NCBI RefSeq assembly: GCF_050314255.1
Contig: NZ_JBNPMZ010000011.1
Span: 1 to 64,000, forward strand
DNA: 64,000 nucleotides
Reading direction: 5' to 3'
Origin: Claveliimonas sp034178805
Lineage (GTDB): Bacteria > Bacillota > Clostridia > Lachnospirales > Lachnospiraceae
The notes under the pieces are model-generated. The model saw only the letters and a list, made by a program, of their open reading frames with translations, ran no database searches and was not told the DNA's origin. Within the stretch, counting starts at the first letter, position 1, and the number at the start of each line of letters is the position of its first letter. Made by a program: the position numbers and the translations under genes. Of this stretch, positions 52,523 through 63,325 are shown piece after piece.

Positions 52523-54647
52523 GTAAGTTTACCTCCTCAGCACGCAGTGTAAATGAGAAAATACATCCTGTCGGCGCATTGTCCTGCAGCCATATTTCTC
52601 CTCCGTGTGCATTGATTATTGTTTTACAGAGCGCAAGCCCAAGCCCCAGACTTCTTCGGCTGTCACCGATTTTTCCGGCTCCGGTATAAAACATATCGAA
52701 AATATGTGGTTTATCTTCTTTTGCAATTCCGGGACCGTTATCTGCTATGGAAATAGTAATACGGTCTTCCTCTTTCTTAGTTCGAATCTCAATCACAGAA
52801 TCCTTCGGTGTATATTTGATAGCATTGTCAACAATATTAATGATAACCTGAACGATGAGCCTTGCATCAACTTTCGCCAGCAGCAGTTCTTTCGAACCAC
52901 ACACCCTGATCTCATGCTCCACACTTTTGCGGTTTACGTGACGCAGTGCTTCTGCAATCACTTCATCTATCAGCTCTGCCGACATGCGGATGTTCATTCT
53001 CCCCTCTTCTATCCTGGTAACCGCAAGCAGATTTTCCACCAGATTGATCAGCCACATGGAATCATCATAAATATCTGTATATAACTGCTTTTTTGTCAGC
53101 TCATCAAACTGTTCCGCATTCGAGATCAGATTGCTTGCATTTCCGGATATGGAAGTCAGCGGTGTACGAAGATCATGGGAAATAGCCCGCAGAAGATTCG
53201 CACGAAGCTGCTCATTTTTCGCAACGATCGCAGCCTCTTCCTTCTCTCTGGCATTTTTGTCATTCTCCAGAGCAAGGGCACATTCACCCAGGATGGAGAG
53301 AAGAATACTGTGTTCAAATGTGTCCAGTACCTGCTCTTTCAAATCTATTCCAACCACACCGTATACATTATCATTTACCCGAAGCGCAAGATACTGGCAT
53401 CTGACGTTCGAAAAATGGCTGGTTCCGGCTCCGGCATGTTTATTATTCTCCAGTACCCACTCTGCAACTTCTTTTTCTTCGGCGGTAGAATAAATCTCCG
53501 TATCTGTCTCCGGTTTTACATAAAAAGCTCGTCCTTCTTTCAACATACCGTTTTCAGACAAATAGATTACAATATTTCTTCCCAGTAGTTTCACAAGCTG
53601 GTTTGCCGCCACATCTATGATTGCATCCCGCCCCTTTACTTTATTCAGGAGCTGATCCGTATCAAAGAGAATTTTAGTCCGGTACGCCGTCTGTGCAGAC
53701 TGTTTCGCATGGTTCTTAAGACGGGCAGCCAGTGTCCCCGCCATCAATGCGCCCAGGAACATCACAAGAAAAGTCACCGGGTATCCCGGATCATAGGCAA
53801 ACAATGTATATTTCGGTTCTGTAAACAGAAAATTAAACACAAACACACTTGCCAGAGATGAAATCAGGCAATAGATACGGTGTGTCGTCACCACTGCAAC
53901 GACCAGCACGCTTAAAATATATACCGTAATAATATTTGCTTCGGTAAAACCAAGTCTCTCAAACACAAGTCCCAGTATACTTGCCAGTGCGAGTCCCGCT
54001 GCGCATTTCAGAATATCTGCAAAGCAGACAATAAAAGGTCTGCTCTTCTGTCTCTTCCCCCGGTAAATTCTCTTAACCGACTGATCCGGAATAATATGAA
54101 TATCGGTATTCGGAACATAGGCAATCAGTTTATCCGTCAGAAGAGGCTTTCCAAACGGAAACCGTCTTGTTACCATACTGCGCCCCAGCACGATTTTCGT
54201 CACACCGGAAAGCCGGGCGAACTCCGCAATCTGATAAGGAATATCCTCACCGAAGACCGTTTCTATTCTGGCTCCCTGCTCTTTTGCCAGACGGATATTA
54301 GAGCGAAGGCGCTGCTTGTCTTCCTGCGCCATATACTGAAAATCCGGTGTTTCCACAAAAAGTGCGGTAAATGTCCCCTTAAATGCCTGTGCCAGACGCG
54401 CGGCAGTGCGAATGCTTTTTGCATTGGATGGAGAAGTTGAAAGGCAGACCAGAACATGTTCTTCTCTTTCATTTTCAGCTGTCATTTTTGTCATTCTATC
54501 CTTTGTTGTAGATTCTCCCAGAATTATAGCACTTTTTACCTCTTCATTCACTTCATTTCCCTGTAAAAATGTATCTATTTTTTTCATAAGGGAAAATCCC
54601 CACATTCCTGCAGCAAGCAATCCGCAGATCAATAGTACATTTTCCAT
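52515..54647 (-). CDS. KdpD-like sensor kinase without the N-terminal KdpD domain
   Basis: About 710 residues (ATG at 54647 preferred over an upstream TTG). It has an N-terminal helix and short linker, then a Usp domain (VLVCLSTSPSNAKSIRTAARL, about 65-190), four DUF4118 helices (about 205-315), GAF (330-460), HisKA (AISHDLRTPLTSISGNASNL) and HATPase (IADNGPGIAKEDK, SRRSLGLGLALC). Normal KdpD is about 900 residues and begins with a P-loop KdpD domain that binds c-di-AMP in some bacteria; that is replaced here by one membrane helix. It senses K+ or turgor and signals to the adjacent KdpE-like protein. Confidence 0.88.
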   Translation of the reverse strand: MENVLLICGLLAAGMWGFSLMKKIDTFLQGNEVNEEVKSAIILGESTTKDRMTKMTAENEREEHVLVCLSTSPSNAKSIRTAARLAQAFKGTFTALFVETPDFQYMAQEDKQRLRSNIRLAKEQGARIETVFGEDIPYQIAEFARLSGVTKIVLGRSMVTRRFPFGKPLLTDKLIAYVPNTDIHIIPDQSVKRIYRGKRQKSRPFIVCFADILKCAAGLALASILGLVFERLGFTEANIITVYILSVLVVAVVTTHRIYCLISSLASVFVFNFLFTEPKYTLFAYDPGYPVTFLVMFLGALMAGTLAARLKNHAKQSAQTAYRTKILFDTDQLLNKVKGRDAIIDVAANQLVKLLGRNIVIYLSENGMLKEGRAFYVKPETDTEIYSTAEEKEVAEWVLENNKHAGAGTSHFSNVRCQYLALRVNDNVYGVVGIDLKEQVLDTFEHSILLSILGECALALENDKNAREKEEAAIVAKNEQLRANLLRAISHDLRTPLTSISGNASNLISNAEQFDELTKKQLYTDIYDDSMWLINLVENLLAVTRIEEGRMNIRMSAELIDEVIAEALRHVNRKSVEHEIRVCGSKELLLAKVDARLIVQVIINIVDNAIKYTPKDSVIEIRTKKEEDRITISIADNGPGIAKEDKPHIFDMFYTGAGKIGDSRRSLGLGLALCKTIINAHGGEIWLQDNAPTGCIFSFTLRAEEVNLHE

Positions 54648-54671
54648 AATCCCACCCCGCAAATCTTTGAT

Positions 54672-55319
54672 TTATAAATGAAAACACTTATGTATATGTT
54701 TATTTTTTCCCAGTACTAACATGGTTTCCTCTCCGGATAGCATCGTATCCGGGGTTACATTCATATCCAGCTTTCCATTTCTCTTAGTTGCCATGATATT
54801 GATGTTGTGCTTTTTACGAATATCCAGCTGCCCGATCGTTCTGCCCTTCCATGCATCCGGAACAGCAATTTCAAAAATCGCATATTCTCCACCTAACTCT
54901 ATGTAATCGAAAATATGATCCGCACTGTACCGGATTGCCGTCCATGTTGCAAGCTGCTTCTCCGGATATACAATCTCATCTGCTCCGTTTCGAAGCAGGA
55001 ATTTCGCGTGAACATCCCTGGCTGCTCTGGATACCACGAATTTTGCTCCCAGCTCTTTTAATAACGAAGTTGTCTCCAGCGAACCCTGAAAATCATCTCC
55101 AATGCCTACGATACACACATCAAAATTCCGAACACCCAGAGATGCAAGGAAATCTTCATCCGTGCTGTCACCGATCTGCGCATTCGTAACGTATGGAAGT
55201 ACTGCATCCACCCTCTGTTCCTGTTTGTCAACTGCCATAACCTGATGCCCCAGTTCATGTAATTTCACAGCCACATGTCTTCCAAATCTTCCCAGTCCTA
55301 CTAATAATATTGATTTCAT
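54672..55319 (-). CDS. ktrA: TrkA/KtrA family potassium channel gating protein
   Basis: 215 residues: RCK_N domain with Rossmann loop ILLVGLGRFGRHVAVKLHEL and an Asp at the strand end (VMAVDKQEQ), then an RCK_C domain (TIGQLDIRKKHNINIMATKRNG). It binds nucleotides and gates the KtrB pore. It follows ktrB by 12 bases, and the kdpD-like gene follows. Confidence 0.92.
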   Translation of the reverse strand: MKSILLVGLGRFGRHVAVKLHELGHQVMAVDKQEQRVDAVLPYVTNAQIGDSTDEDFLASLGVRNFDVCIVGIGDDFQGSLETTSLLKELGAKFVVSRAARDVHAKFLLRNGADEIVYPEKQLATWTAIRYSADHIFDYIELGGEYAIFEIAVPDAWKGRTIGQLDIRKKHNINIMATKRNGKLDMNVTPDTMLSGEETMLVLGKNKHIHKCFHL

Positions 55320-55331
55320 TTCTTATCTCTC

Positions 55332-56654
55332 CTATCCTACCGTAATCTTTTCCTGAGGATATCTTGATCCATGTATCTTCGTTCCGGATACCGCAGCAAA
55401 AATCAATGTCAATCCCCCAACTCTTCCAAAAAACATCAAAAAAATCAAAATCCAACGGGACAGAACCCCAAGCTGTGCCGTAATCCCAAGGGATAACCCC
55501 ACTGTTCCGATTGCCGAGGCTGTTTCAAACAAGCTGGTCAGAATGGGAATTCCTTCTACTTTACTGATGACCATTCCTCCTGTTAAGAAAAGGATCAAAT
55601 ATATCATAAAAATCGCCGCCGCATAACGTATGGTATCCGTCGCAAACCGGCGTCCAAACATCTGGGCATCTTCTCTTCTCCGGAATACAGCTGATGCTGA
55701 TGCAGCAAGAACGGCTACCGTTGTTGTTTTCATTCCACCTGCTGTAGAACCGGGGGAGCCGCCGATCATCATCAATATTATGATTACCGCAACCCCTGTT
55801 TCACTGAGTGCCGTAAGATCCGCCGTATTAAATCCCGCTGTCCTTGGAGTTACCGACTGAAATAACGACTCCAGGATACGTTCCTTCTGTGGCAGTTCTC
55901 CGAATTCACCAAAATAGAAATACACAGCCGGTATGATGATTAATAAAACTGTCATACTTAAAATCACTTTGCTCTGAAGGCGGTATTCCCGAAAATGAAA
56001 CTTTCTTGTACGTATATCGCTCCAGGTCAGGAACCCAATTCCTCCGATAATAATCAACAGCATAATTGTAATATTAATCACCGGATTCCCTGAAAATCCG
56101 GTCAGTGATGAGAGTGGAGCCCGAATTCCCATCAGATCAAATCCGGCATTACAAAAAGCAGATATGGAATGGAAAACCGAGTACCATATTCCTTTTCCAA
56201 GTCCGAATTCTTTAAAAAATACCGGAAACATAACAAGTGCACCCAACAATTCGATCAACAGAGTTGCTTTCAGGATAAATTCCGTCAGCCGTACGATTCC
56301 ACCCACATGAGGTGCAGCAATTGCTTCCTGCATCGTGCTCCTCTGCATCAGACCTATTTTCCTTCCTGACACCATCGCAACTGCCACCGCAATGGTCACC
56401 ACTCCCATACCTCCAACCTGGATCAGCCCCAGAATCACAGCCTGCCCAAATGCTGACCAGTAAGCTGCCGTATCATGAACCACAAGTCCCGTCACACATA
56501 CCGCCGACGTAGCAGTAAACACTGCATCCAGGAACGGTGCCCCTCCGCTTTCTTTCGTTGAAACAGGAAGCATAAGCAGAATACTTCCTGTGAGAATTAC
56601 CAATGCAAAACCACATATTATAATCTGAAATGAAGTCCATCGCCTTTTTTTCAT
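55332..56654 (-). CDS. ktrB: KtrB/TrkH family potassium uptake membrane subunit
   Basis: 440 residues from MKKRRWTSFQI (ATG at 56654, GAGGAG nine bases ahead; a GTG six bases upstream is possible). Four M1-P-M2 repeats are expected; the first selectivity loop is TATSAVCVTGLVV, later ones HSISAFCNAGFD, VTPRTAGFNTAD and ETASAIGTVGLS. A conserved GGSPGSTAGGMKTTT region is the gate loop. It imports K+ with Na+ or H+ coupling. Confidence 0.92.
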   Translation of the reverse strand: MKKRRWTSFQIIICGFALVILTGSILLMLPVSTKESGGAPFLDAVFTATSAVCVTGLVVHDTAAYWSAFGQAVILGLIQVGGMGVVTIAVAVAMVSGRKIGLMQRSTMQEAIAAPHVGGIVRLTEFILKATLLIELLGALVMFPVFFKEFGLGKGIWYSVFHSISAFCNAGFDLMGIRAPLSSLTGFSGNPVINITIMLLIIIGGIGFLTWSDIRTRKFHFREYRLQSKVILSMTVLLIIIPAVYFYFGEFGELPQKERILESLFQSVTPRTAGFNTADLTALSETGVAVIIILMMIGGSPGSTAGGMKTTTVAVLAASASAVFRRREDAQMFGRRFATDTIRYAAAIFMIYLILFLTGGMVISKVEGIPILTSLFETASAIGTVGLSLGITAQLGVLSRWILIFLMFFGRVGGLTLIFAAVSGTKIHGSRYPQEKITVG

Positions 56655-56797
56655 TTCCACTTACTCCTCATATCACTTTATCCCGGAAGGAGATTGGACT
56701 CCTTCTAAGATGAATCATCTCACATCCGCTATAAAGGCTGTATTAATAAGATAAAAAAGAGATTAAGATAGTATAAAGATTTATATAAAAATCGCAA
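56655..56797 (-). promoter_or_regulatory. ktrB promoter and leader hairpin
   Basis: Minus-strand TTGCGA (56792-56797) and TATACT (56770-56775), spacer 16. The leader of about 110 bases contains a perfect GAAGGAG-tccaat-CTCCTTC hairpin close to the start. No ydaO/c-di-AMP riboswitch core was recognised. Confidence 0.45.
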
Positions 56798-56833
56798 CAA
56801 AAAAAGCAGCTCCTGTATTTCTACAGAAACCAC
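56798..56833 (-). terminator. terminator after the GGDEF gene
   Basis: The minus-strand RNA GUGGUUUCUGU-agaaau-ACAGGAGCUGC pairs over eleven positions (several wobbles) and is followed by a run of U. Confidence 0.7.
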
Positions 56834-56855
56834 TTTCTTTGTCATTCCATGTTCT

Positions 56856-58487
56856 TTATTTCTGCGATTCATAAGTCATACCAAGTTTTTCGTAATAGGC
56901 TCTCTTGTCCTCATACATCCTACAGTCAGCCTTTTCCAGAAGATCTTCCATCGTACATTCTTCAAATTCTGTCGAAATGGAGTAGCCCACCGAATAATCA
57001 ACCTTCACTTTCATATCAGATTGATTATGCTTCTTCACTTCATCAGAGATATTCTTTAAAATTTTTAATACGTGTTCATTATCACATTTCCTGATCACAG
57101 CAATAAACTCATCACCCCCGTAACGTCCCAAAAACGCGCGGGCCGGAGTATTTCTCCGAAGCACTTCTGCAAATTGAGAGATCATGTAGTCGCCCGCTTC
57201 ATGTCCCTGTGTATCATTGACCATCTTAAGCTGGTTTAAATCGAACATCATCAGGCACACTTCTCCCTGAATCATTGCCTGATCTGACAACAGTTCTCTG
57301 CATCGGCTCCGATTGAAAAGTCCGGTACTGTAATCTATCGTTGCCTGCTGATTTAATTCTGCTATGGATACGGCCCCCATAACAGCGATATAGATCAGAA
57401 AAACTGCAATCATGCTCATAGTCCCATGAGATGTTCCATTCACATAGAAAAAAATCAGATCAATAGTTGCCCCCACGACACACAACAGGAAGCAGCCCAG
57501 GGTAATCCATACCTTTCGACTTCTTTTTTTCTTCCGAAATTCATTCAATACCACCAAAGTCACCGCTACTGCTGCCGTTGCGATTACCAGATGGCTGATG
57601 AACAGAGTTTCTCTCAGATCCATTATCCCAAAAAACTGAAGCATGACCTGCAGCATGACAGAAATAATGGAGATATAACAAATTACATCTAAAAAAACAT
57701 ATTTATTTTTTTCGAATTGCTTTCTAATAAAGCATACAAACGGTACTACTGAAATTCCCAGCATGATAAGCGAAATCTGTGAAACCAGCATCGGATTATT
57801 TTTAAACATTAGTGAAGCAGACCGAATATCTGTTATCTTCCATGTACCCAAAAAACAGGAAAATAATCCCAGATAAAACAGGCTTATATTTTTTTTCCTC
57901 TGTATCCACGAAAATACAGAAATCAATATAAATATTCCACCCATTAAAACAGCCAGAAAACTTAATATAATATCTGACAGATCATCCAATAATCTGCTTG
58001 CGATAATCGCATACCGTGATCCGACATAGAATTCCACACTTCTCTTACTGACAGCCTTATACACCGGTGTTATTACAACCCGTATCTGCTTTCCGGAATC
58101 AAACTGAGTCACCGGAACAAAAATCCATTTGCACCCCACTGTTTCACCGGATGAACCCCCATCTTTACATTGCAGACTGTATACCATTTCATCATCGATA
58201 TATATCTGCGCATAAGAATGCACCAGGTAGAAGGCAAGACAGTTTTCACCGCCTTCCACATTGTCTATATTCAGTATGTATTCTTTCTGAATACCAGCCG
58301 GAGCATCGAAATTATTTATCTCTGTATATGATAACTCTTTTATGCTTCTGTAACCGGTGTCTTTTCTCAACTGAATCACATCATTATGATGATCAACCCC
58401 CAGATGAATCAAAAGAAGAGCTGTACAGCAAAGAACAACCAGATATATAGGAAAAACCATTTTATGTAATGCGTTATTATTTTTCAA
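56856..58487 (-). CDS. membrane diguanylate cyclase (7TM-DISM type, GGDEF)
   Basis: 543 residues. An N-terminal helix and extracellular beta domain (about 40-190), seven helices (about 195-400), and a GGDEF domain (DYSTGLFNRSRC to the end) with intact RYGGDEFIAV near 456. The RxxD product-inhibition site expected before GGDEF reads PARA, so feedback inhibition may be lost. It makes c-di-GMP from two GTP. A TTG start at 58487 after AGTGAGG is used. Confidence 0.9.
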   Translation of the reverse strand: MKNNNALHKMVFPIYLVVLCCTALLLIHLGVDHHNDVIQLRKDTGYRSIKELSYTEINNFDAPAGIQKEYILNIDNVEGGENCLAFYLVHSYAQIYIDDEMVYSLQCKDGGSSGETVGCKWIFVPVTQFDSGKQIRVVITPVYKAVSKRSVEFYVGSRYAIIASRLLDDLSDIILSFLAVLMGGIFILISVFSWIQRKKNISLFYLGLFSCFLGTWKITDIRSASLMFKNNPMLVSQISLIMLGISVVPFVCFIRKQFEKNKYVFLDVICYISIISVMLQVMLQFFGIMDLRETLFISHLVIATAAVAVTLVVLNEFRKKKRSRKVWITLGCFLLCVVGATIDLIFFYVNGTSHGTMSMIAVFLIYIAVMGAVSIAELNQQATIDYSTGLFNRSRCRELLSDQAMIQGEVCLMMFDLNQLKMVNDTQGHEAGDYMISQFAEVLRRNTPARAFLGRYGGDEFIAVIRKCDNEHVLKILKNISDEVKKHNQSDMKVKVDYSVGYSISTEFEECTMEDLLEKADCRMYEDKRAYYEKLGMTYESQK

Positions 58488-58582
58488 ATTGCCTCACTTG
58501 CTTTTCGTTTTATTGAACAGCTCATTATATAACAATTCAGGTCAAAAAACTATAGGTTTAGCAAATATTTTTGTCAAAAAAA

Positions 58583-58614
58583 CAGATTCAGAAATGTTCT
58601 CACATCTGAATCTG
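58583..58614. terminator. bidirectional terminator after L25
   Basis: CAGATTCAG/CTGAATCTG stem of nine pairs with an inner ATGT-tctc-ACAT stem, flanked by A runs on one side and T runs on the other, so it could act in both directions. It ends the L25 transcript on the minus strand. Confidence 0.85.
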
Positions 58615-58636
58615 CTTTTTTTCATATCATTTAAGA

Positions 58637-59221
58637 TTATTCAGCTGTCTCTTCCGTTTCCGCCTCTTCCGCAGCAGAGCCGTGTACTTCATAGACTGTT
58701 ACCACAGCTGCCTCAGGATCCGTGTGAAGATCAATATCCTTATCAGAAGCGATATCCAGATCTTTCACGAAAATCGTATCTCCTACCCGCATGTTGCTCA
58801 CATCAATCTCAACTTTCTCGACCAGTGCATCCGGTGTTGCCTTATAAGAAATCTCATGAATTAATTGCTGCAGAACGCCTGTCGTTACTTTTTCGTGATG
58901 CAAAAGAACAACTTCCGCAACAGAGTGTACCTTTTCTCCTTTTACAAGAGCCTGAAAATCAATTTCATCCACCTGGCCTTTTATGGTGTTAAAATCAATT
59001 TCCTTTACCAGGACATCCATCATCTCTCCATCTACATCCAGCATAATCTGACTGCCTTTTCCGTGTTCTTTGAGAAGTTTATCCACATCAGATCTTACAA
59101 GCTTAATTGGTATAGACTTTTCAATTTTCTTACCAAATACATTTCCTGTAACAAATCCTTCCCGTCTAAGTCTTTTTGCCTTGATTTCCATGTTTCTTTT
59201 TTCAGCTTTTAAAGTATTCAT
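58637..59221 (-). CDS. rplY: 50S ribosomal protein L25 (Ctc form)
   Basis: 194 residues, the long two-domain L25/TL5 form: an N-terminal 5S rRNA-binding part (AKRLRREGFVTGNVFGKKIEKSIPI) and a C-terminal domain (HEISYKATPDALVEKVEIDVSNMRVGD) with an acidic tail (EEAETEETAE). It binds 5S rRNA in the large subunit; the Ctc form is a general stress protein in Bacillus. AGGAGGAAAAGATAA precedes the ATG. Confidence 0.94.
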   Translation of the reverse strand: MNTLKAEKRNMEIKAKRLRREGFVTGNVFGKKIEKSIPIKLVRSDVDKLLKEHGKGSQIMLDVDGEMMDVLVKEIDFNTIKGQVDEIDFQALVKGEKVHSVAEVVLLHHEKVTTGVLQQLIHEISYKATPDALVEKVEIDVSNMRVGDTIFVKDLDIASDKDIDLHTDPEAAVVTVYEVHGSAAEEAETEETAE

Positions 59222-59316
59222 TTATCTTTTCCTCCTAAAACTGAATGCTTAGAGGGCCTGTACTACAATGACTGCAGGTCCAGTTAAGTATTTCTTTTTG
59301 TTACATGTGTATTATA
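59222..59316 (-). promoter_or_regulatory. L25 promoter and structured leader
   Basis: TATAAT with extended TGT (59311-59316, minus strand), then a leader of about 83 bases with AACUG...CAGUU and GGACCUG...CAGGCCC arms (59239-59287). Leaders of ribosomal protein genes often serve autoregulation by mimicking rRNA. Confidence 0.5.
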
Positions 59317-59384
59317 ACACCCAAGACAAATAAATACTGCACAAATATGAGGAAATTTTCAGAAGATTTTCATGCAACTTTGTT

Positions 59385-60842
59385 CTAATACAGTTCTTTC
59401 ACTGTCGGATATATCTTCCTGAACTTCTGATATCTCTCTTCGTACTTCGCGGTCAGCTCCGGATCCGGCTCAACCGTATCGATTACCTTAACGATTCTAT
59501 CAGCTGCTGCCTTCACATCCGGATATTCGCCGCAGCCTACTGCTGCCAGCATGGCTCCGCCGAGTGCCGGTCCTTCCTCGCTCTCTATCACATCCACCTT
59601 CAGGTTCATGACGTTGGCGATAATCTTTTTCCACAGAGGACTCTTTGCGCCTCCTCCGCAGATCTTTGTGCGCTCTATCCGGATTCCAAGGCTTCTTGCC
59701 ACCTCAAGTGAATCACGAAGACCGAATGCCACACCTTCCAGCACTGCCTGCGTCATATCTTCTCTGGTAGTATCCATGGACATTCCTATGAACATAGCTC
59801 TTGCCTTCGGGTTATTGTGAGGAGAACGTTCTCCCATCAGATATGGAAGATAAAATACATTGTTCTCTCCAAGTTTCGTAATACCTGCCTGCTCTGCTGC
59901 GAAATCTTTCGTCTTTAATATTTCTTCATTCCACCATTTATTGCAGGATGCTGCACTCAGCATGCATCCCATCAGATGATAGCTGCCGTCTGCATGTGCA
60001 AAAGAATGAAGAGCGTTGTTCTCATCCACTCCAAAATTCTTACTGGAAATGAAAATAGTACCGGAGGTTCCAAGAGAGATGTTGCACATTCCGTCACCTA
60101 CCGTGCCGGTTCCGACTGCTGCCGCCGCATTATCGCCGGCTCCTGCGATAACCTTTACCTCCCGGGATAATCCCAGTTCTTTTGCGATATCCTCTTTCAG
60201 AGTTCCTACCACTTCATAACTCTCATACAATTTTGGAAGCATAGCCTCTGTTACTCCACAGATATCCATCATTTCTTTAGACCAGCAGCGATTTTTCACA
60301 TCCATCAGAAGCATGCCGGATGCATCCGATACATCTGTACAGAAGGAACCGGATAATTGATACGCCAGATAATCCTTCGGCAGCATGATTTTTGCAATCT
60401 TTGCAAAATTTTCCGGCTCATTATTCTTCATCCAGAGAATTTTCGGTGCTGTGAATCCTGCAAATGCAATATTTGCAGTATACTCGGAAAGCTTATCCTT
60501 GCCGATTACCTGATTGAGATAATCCGTTTCCTCTCCGGTTCTTCCGTCATTCCACAGAATCGCCGGACGTATCACCTGATCCTCACTGTCCAGTGCCACC
60601 AGACCATGCATCTGTCCGCCAAAGCTGATTCCTGCCACCTGAGCTTTGTCACAGCCTTCCGTCAGCTCTTTGATTCCCTCCATAGACTGGGTGAACCAGT
60701 CTTCCGGCCTTTGCTCTGACCAGCCCGGATGAGGAAAGAATAAAGGATATTCTTTGGACACAATATTTTTAATAACACCTGTCTCATCCATCAAAAGCAG
60801 CTTCACTGCTGAAGTTCCCAGATCAACTCCTATATATAACAT
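59385..60842 (-). CDS. xylB: xylulokinase (FGGY family)
   Basis: 485 residues from MLYIGVDLGTSAVKLLLMDETG (ATG at 60842, AGGAG seven bases ahead). FGGY-kinase motifs: phosphate loop DLGTSAVK, substrate loop FGGQMHGLVALD, GAGDNAAAAVGTG and KICGGGAKSPLWKKI (ATP site). It phosphorylates D-xylulose or a related ketose. It lies 23 bases after an isomerase gene, which would supply the ketose. Confidence 0.9.
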   Translation of the reverse strand: MLYIGVDLGTSAVKLLLMDETGVIKNIVSKEYPLFFPHPGWSEQRPEDWFTQSMEGIKELTEGCDKAQVAGISFGGQMHGLVALDSEDQVIRPAILWNDGRTGEETDYLNQVIGKDKLSEYTANIAFAGFTAPKILWMKNNEPENFAKIAKIMLPKDYLAYQLSGSFCTDVSDASGMLLMDVKNRCWSKEMMDICGVTEAMLPKLYESYEVVGTLKEDIAKELGLSREVKVIAGAGDNAAAAVGTGTVGDGMCNISLGTSGTIFISSKNFGVDENNALHSFAHADGSYHLMGCMLSAASCNKWWNEEILKTKDFAAEQAGITKLGENNVFYLPYLMGERSPHNNPKARAMFIGMSMDTTREDMTQAVLEGVAFGLRDSLEVARSLGIRIERTKICGGGAKSPLWKKIIANVMNLKVDVIESEEGPALGGAMLAAVGCGEYPDVKAAADRIVKVIDTVEPDPELTAKYEERYQKFRKIYPTVKELY

Positions 60843-60865
60843 CTGTTTTTCTCCTGCCTGTTTGA

Positions 60866-62350
<1,485 letters not shown>

Positions 62351-62445
62351 GTTTCTTGTCCTCCTTATATATTCATACATTCAAGTTCTTTATAAGGTCA
62401 GTATATCAACTTTTTTCAGTACATTCTACCGATTTTTTTACTTAT

Positions 62446-63294
62446 TTATGGCAAATAATTGTCTTTTTTCAGTTTTCCGGAACTTTTTCGGAATTCACTT
62501 GGCATGACACCGTATCTGGCCTTAAATACCTTTGCAAATGCCTTGCTGTTAGGAAATCCATTCCGCCCGGCTATCTCCCCAATCGAATATGTGGTTAAAA
62601 CCATGTCCTCATAGGCATGTTCCAGCCGGACATTATCAAGATAGGTCTTGTAATTTATTTTTGCATACTTCTGGAACATTCTGGAAAGATAGGTTGGAGA
62701 ATATCCGAAAATACCCGCCAGATCCACAAGCGTCAGCTCTTTCTCATAATTCTCCTTTATGTATGCCGTAATTCCGGATAACCGGTTCAGTTTTCGATTT
62801 TGCCTTACCTTTTCCGGATCCGGTTCTGCCTCCCGATACCTGGTAACCAGAATATAGATCAACATATAGAACTGACTCTGAACCTTCAATTCATATCCAC
62901 AGGGTTTCTCCAGATAAGTCTCATACATATCCCCGATCAGATACATGATCTCCTCATCCTGAAGTCTGGAACTGTGAGTAAAATAAATGAATCTGTCGTC
63001 TGTATAATATTTTTCAAATGTTGCCAGGGGAATCTGAAGTACAATTGTCTTATTTGCCTTCGGTGAGTGTACAGAATGTACCTCATTAGAATTGACCAGC
63101 ATAAACTGCCCCGGCCTTAAAGAATACTGCTTTTCTTCAATGAAAAACTCAAGTTCTCCCTCAAAAAGAGCAAATATCTCAACAGACCGATGCCAGTGTT
63201 TCTGCCGTATATAATTACCGTCCTTCCCTTCAAATATGAAAAATTTAAAGGGAAGGTCGCTATTTGGAATAATGATTTCATGTAAGTTATCCAT
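62446..63294 (-). CDS. AraC family regulator with cupin domain
   Basis: 282 residues: N-terminal cupin-type sensor (residues about 15-100, RQKHWHRSVEIFALFEGELEFF) and C-terminal AraC HTH pair (LVDLAGIFGYSPTYLSRMFQ and GEIAGRNGFPNSKAFAKVF). The typical small sugar-responsive regulator, located upstream of the isomerase-kinase pair and on the same strand, so most likely its activator. GGCAGGAGGTATTCT precedes the ATG. Confidence 0.92.
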   Translation of the reverse strand: MDNLHEIIIPNSDLPFKFFIFEGKDGNYIRQKHWHRSVEIFALFEGELEFFIEEKQYSLRPGQFMLVNSNEVHSVHSPKANKTIVLQIPLATFEKYYTDDRFIYFTHSSRLQDEEIMYLIGDMYETYLEKPCGYELKVQSQFYMLIYILVTRYREAEPDPEKVRQNRKLNRLSGITAYIKENYEKELTLVDLAGIFGYSPTYLSRMFQKYAKINYKTYLDNVRLEHAYEDMVLTTYSIGEIAGRNGFPNSKAFAKVFKARYGVMPSEFRKSSGKLKKDNYLP

Positions 63295-63325
63295 AGAATA
63301 CCTCCTGCCGACAATATTGCCGGAG

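Noticed and set aside
56655..56797. c-di-AMP (ydaO/yuaA) riboswitch before ktrB
   Set aside because: The leader is too short and lacks the conserved core; only one simple hairpin is present.
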